A DNA stretch of 15,805 bases, from contig CAJTXY010000029.1 in NCBI GenBank assembly GCA_910583685.1, positions 1 to 15,805 of the forward strand, in the 5' to 3' direction. This document shows, one piece after another, positions 14,584-15,805 of the stretch. Under the pieces are notes generated by a model, which worked only from the letters and a program-made list of their open reading frames with translations, ran no database searches and was not told the DNA's origin. The position numbers and the translations under genes are program-made. Each line of letters starts with the position of its first letter. Position 1 is the first letter of the stretch. Source of the stretch: an uncultured Bacilli bacterium (GTDB taxonomy: Bacteria > Bacillota_I > Bacilli_A > RF39 > UBA660).

Positions 14584-14612
14584 TTGACTAAAATATCAAA
14601 ATATGATAGAAT
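14584..14612 (+). promoter_or_regulatory. promoter of the rplU-prp-rpmA operon
   Basis: TTGACT (14584-14589), a 17-base spacer and TAGAAT (14607-14612) with TGA before it (extended -10). This is the best combined match in the window, as expected for ribosomal protein genes; transcription would begin near 14619. Confidence 0.8.
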
Positions 14613-14618
14613 CTAATT

Positions 14619-14690
14619 GTTTGACGCTTCATGCTCAAACCGCATTGAAAAGGTGAAAAAACATAAAGTCTATGTACCTTAAGAGCGAGT
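14619..14690 (+). promoter_or_regulatory. L21 leader (putative autoregulatory RNA)
   Basis: The 5' leader of rplU folds into GTTTGA (14619-14624) with TCAAAC (14635-14640). A second stem combines AAGGT (14650-14654) with ACCTT (14676-14680) and ACATA (14661-14665) with TATGT (14671-14675). CGC (14641-14643) can pair with GCG (14685-14687) to close it. The T-T-T-G-A-C ... C-A-A-A-C-C-G-C opening and the A-A-G-G-T-G-A-A-A element resemble the Firmicutes L21_leader family as I remember it. It probably lets free L21 control its own operon (inference from family). Confidence 0.6.
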
Positions 14691-14719
14691 CTTCAAAATA
14701 ATACAAAGGAGGTTAAAGT

Positions 14720-15022
14720 ATGAACGCCGTAGTTAAAGTTGGTGGGAAACAATACTATGTAACAGAGGGCAGTGAAATTTTTGTAGAAAAATTAAACGCT
14801 GAAGCTGGAGATATTGTTTCATTTGATCAGGTTTTAATGCTTGATAGCAAAATAGGTAGTCCTTACCTTGAAGGTGTAACAGTTACCGGTGAAGTAGTAA
14901 AAAACGGTAAACAAAGAAAGATTAGAATATATAAATACAAGAATAAATCTAGATCTAATCGTAAAACACAAGGGCATAGACAACCATATACAAAAGTTAA
15001 AATTACTAAAATTAATGGGTAA
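14720..15022 (+). CDS. rplU: 50S ribosomal protein L21
   Basis: L21 is a 23S rRNA-binding protein of the large subunit. The 100-aa sequence shows the family start (A-V-V-K-V-G-G-K-Q-Y), the G-D-I-V-x-F-D-Q-V-L segment, and the basic end with K-Y-K-N-K-S, R-K-T-Q-G-H-R-Q-P-Y-T. Length is typical. AGGAGG at 14708-14713 is a consensus ribosome site. It is the first gene of the conserved rplU-prp-rpmA operon of Bacillota. Confidence 0.97.
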   Translation: MNAVVKVGGKQYYVTEGSEIFVEKLNAEAGDIVSFDQVLMLDSKIGSPYLEGVTVTGEVVKNGKQRKIRIYKYKNKSRSNRKTQGHRQPYTKVKITKING

Positions 15023-15027
15023 TTATT

Positions 15028-15330
15028 ATGATTCAAGTAAAAATTGAAAAAAATGGTCAAAACTTTAAAAAAGTAAAAGTATTAGGCCATGCTATGTATG
15101 ATAATTATGGAAAAGATATTGTATGTAGTGCTGCAAGCAGCATTGTAATTACTACAATTAATGGAATTTTATCTTTAGACAAGGGTAGTCTAAGTTATAT
15201 TGTCAGTACAAAAGGAATGGATATTACAGTGAAAAGCGATGATAAAACGACACAAGTTTTAATTCGTAATATGATAAGTTTATTAAAAGAACTTGAAGTA
15301 AATTATCCAGATAATATAGAGGTAAAGTAA
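15028..15330 (+). CDS. prp: ribosomal-processing cysteine protease Prp (YsxB)
   Basis: Prp removes the N-terminal extension of ribosomal protein L27 in Bacillota and relatives that carry one. The 100-aa protein has the catalytic pair in G-H21-A and D-I-V-C33-S-A-A-S, the two hallmark motifs, and a normal length. It lies between rplU and rpmA, five bases after the L21 stop and without a strong Shine-Dalgarno site, so it is probably translated by coupling at a lower level than the flanking ribosomal proteins. Its substrate motif is present in the next gene. Confidence 0.95.
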   Translation: MIQVKIEKNGQNFKKVKVLGHAMYDNYGKDIVCSAASSIVITTINGILSLDKGSLSYIVSTKGMDITVKSDDKTTQVLIRNMISLLKELEVNYPDNIEVK

Positions 15331-15342
15331 GGAGGAAAATCT

Positions 15343-15636
15343 ATGGAGTTATTGAAATTAAATATACAACTTTTTGCTCACCACAAAGGTCAAGGTTCTA
15401 CTGCAAACGGTAGAGATTCTGCTGGACGTAGACTTGGAGCAAAAGCAAGTGACGGTGAATTTATAACTGCTGGATCTATTATATATCGTCAAAGGGGAAC
15501 GAGAATTTTCCCAGGAACAAATGTAAGACGTGGTAAAGATGATACACTTTTTGCGACAATAGATGGTATTGTAAAATATGAACGTCTTGGCAGAGATAAA
15601 AAATGTGCATCTGTTTATCCAGTAGAGAATAAATAA
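15343..15636 (+). CDS. rpmA: 50S ribosomal protein L27 with Prp-cleaved leader
   Basis: L27 sits at the peptidyl-transferase centre, where its N-terminus contacts tRNA. The 97-aa precursor starts with an 11-residue extension, and the Prp recognition motif L6-N-I-Q-L-F11 is followed by A12-H-H-K-G, the mature N-terminus. The body is standard (G-S-T-A-N-G-R-D-S, I-I-Y-R-Q-R-G-T, P-G-x-N-V-R-R-G-K-D-D-T-L-F). GGAGG before the ATG is the ribosome site. It ends the operon; a strong terminator follows. Confidence 0.97.
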   Translation: MELLKLNIQLFAHHKGQGSTANGRDSAGRRLGAKASDGEFITAGSIIYRQRGTRIFPGTNVRRGKDDTLFATIDGIVKYERLGRDKKCASVYPVENK

Positions 15637-15646
15637 GAAAATTTTT

Positions 15647-15678
15647 AAAAATGCAGGTCTTAAAACTTGCATTTTTTT
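15647..15678 (+). terminator. intrinsic terminator after rpmA
   Basis: ATGCAGGT (15651-15658) pairs with ACTTGCAT (15665-15672), with one G-T wobble, around a CTTAAA loop. Flanking A's (15647-15650) extend the stem into the T-run that reaches 15678. Confidence 0.85.
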
Positions 15679-15687
15679 AATTTTTAT

Positions 15688-15718
15688 AAAAAAGTAGAAG
15701 ATAATCAGAACCTTCTAC
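15688..15718 (-). terminator. intrinsic terminator for a minus-strand gene at the right edge
   Basis: GTAGAAG (15694-15700) and CTTCTAC (15712-15718) form a perfect 7-bp stem. Read on the minus strand, the hairpin is followed by TTTTTTAT, so it points leftward. It ends transcription coming from the gene at 15731 onward. Confidence 0.65.
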
Positions 15719-15730
15719 AATACTTTCATA

Positions 15731-15805
15731 TTATTTTAAATAAGTATAACTCATAAAGGTGAATACTTTATGACTATTGTAATACTTATCTATTCTATTA
15801 ATAAA
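15731..15805 (-). CDS. 3' end of an unidentified minus-strand gene
   Basis: A minus-strand frame is open from the window edge at 15805 to a TAA at 15733-15731, giving 24 residues rich in Tyr, Lys and Phe (ending Y-T-Y-L-K). Twelve bases after the stop is a minus-strand intrinsic terminator, which is the main reason to believe it. The fragment is too short to identify a family. Confidence 0.45.
   Translation of the reverse strand, partial: FINRIDKYYNSHKVFTFMSYTYLK

Noticed and set aside
15770..15805. Plus-strand start ATG at 15770 with AAAGGTGA upstream
   Set aside because: Only 12 codons are visible, and the adjacent terminator points leftward, favouring a minus-strand gene in the same place. 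It remains possible if the frame continues beyond the window.

Overview
The window is a strongly AT-rich bacterial chromosome segment. It uses the standard genetic code: TGG encodes Trp, and TGA ends several genes, such as those ending at 778 and 3544. The gene content points to a low-GC, cell-walled, spore-forming Bacillota (Bacilli, Erysipelotrichia or related clades). Evidence includes a GerA-type germination operon, RbgA/YlqF, the rplU-prp-rpmA operon with a Prp-processed L27 leader, an RNase J protein, QueH, and consensus -35/-10 promoters, several with a TGn extended -10. No rRNA, tRNA, CRISPR array, insertion sequence or prophage was seen. Genes are tightly packed and no gap exceeds about 205 bp.

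Layout. (1) 1-1668, plus strand: the tail of a DUF6870-like small protein, a GNAT acetyltransferase and the 50S-assembly GTPase RbgA. (2) 1754-3038, plus strand: two unrecognised membrane-anchored proteins, coupled by a 1-bp gap. (3) 3035-4947, minus strand: a spore-germination GerA-family subunit and a short GerC-like lipoprotein with a 4-bp ATGA overlap. This operon meets region 2 tail to tail, with overlapping stop codons. (4) 5007-6778, plus strand: an RlmD/TrmA-family rRNA uridine methyltransferase with an Fe-S cluster motif, and a divergent peptide deformylase. (5) 6859-7654, plus strand: DUF4234 and DUF2752 small membrane proteins. (6) 7659-8399, minus strand: a ZIP metal transporter. 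(7) 8481-10865, plus strand: QueH, a 60-aa zinc-ribbon protein behind a long leader with a repeat, and MurC. (8) 10886-11982, minus strand: yidD overlapping a metal-binding-type lipoprotein that appears to lack its metal ligands. (9) 12111-14515, plus strand: RNase III and a degenerate, J2-like RNase J. (10) 14584-15678, plus strand: promoter, L21 leader, rplU, prp, rpmA and a strong terminator. (11) At the right edge, the end of a minus-strand gene with its own terminator.

Most of the window is housekeeping. Ribosome biogenesis and RNA metabolism dominate (RbgA, RlmD, RNase III, RNase J, L21, Prp, L27, QueH), with cell-envelope genes (MurC, YidD, lipoproteins) and sporulation genes. I did not find a convincing wholly new multi-gene defence or mobile system. 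The most informative oddities are an RNase J missing the second-zinc ligands, a ZnuA-like lipoprotein missing its histidines and co-transcribed with yidD, a GerA/GerC pair with no permease subunit and a half-length GerC, an uncharacterised two-gene membrane operon, and transcription terminators embedded in convergent coding sequence.
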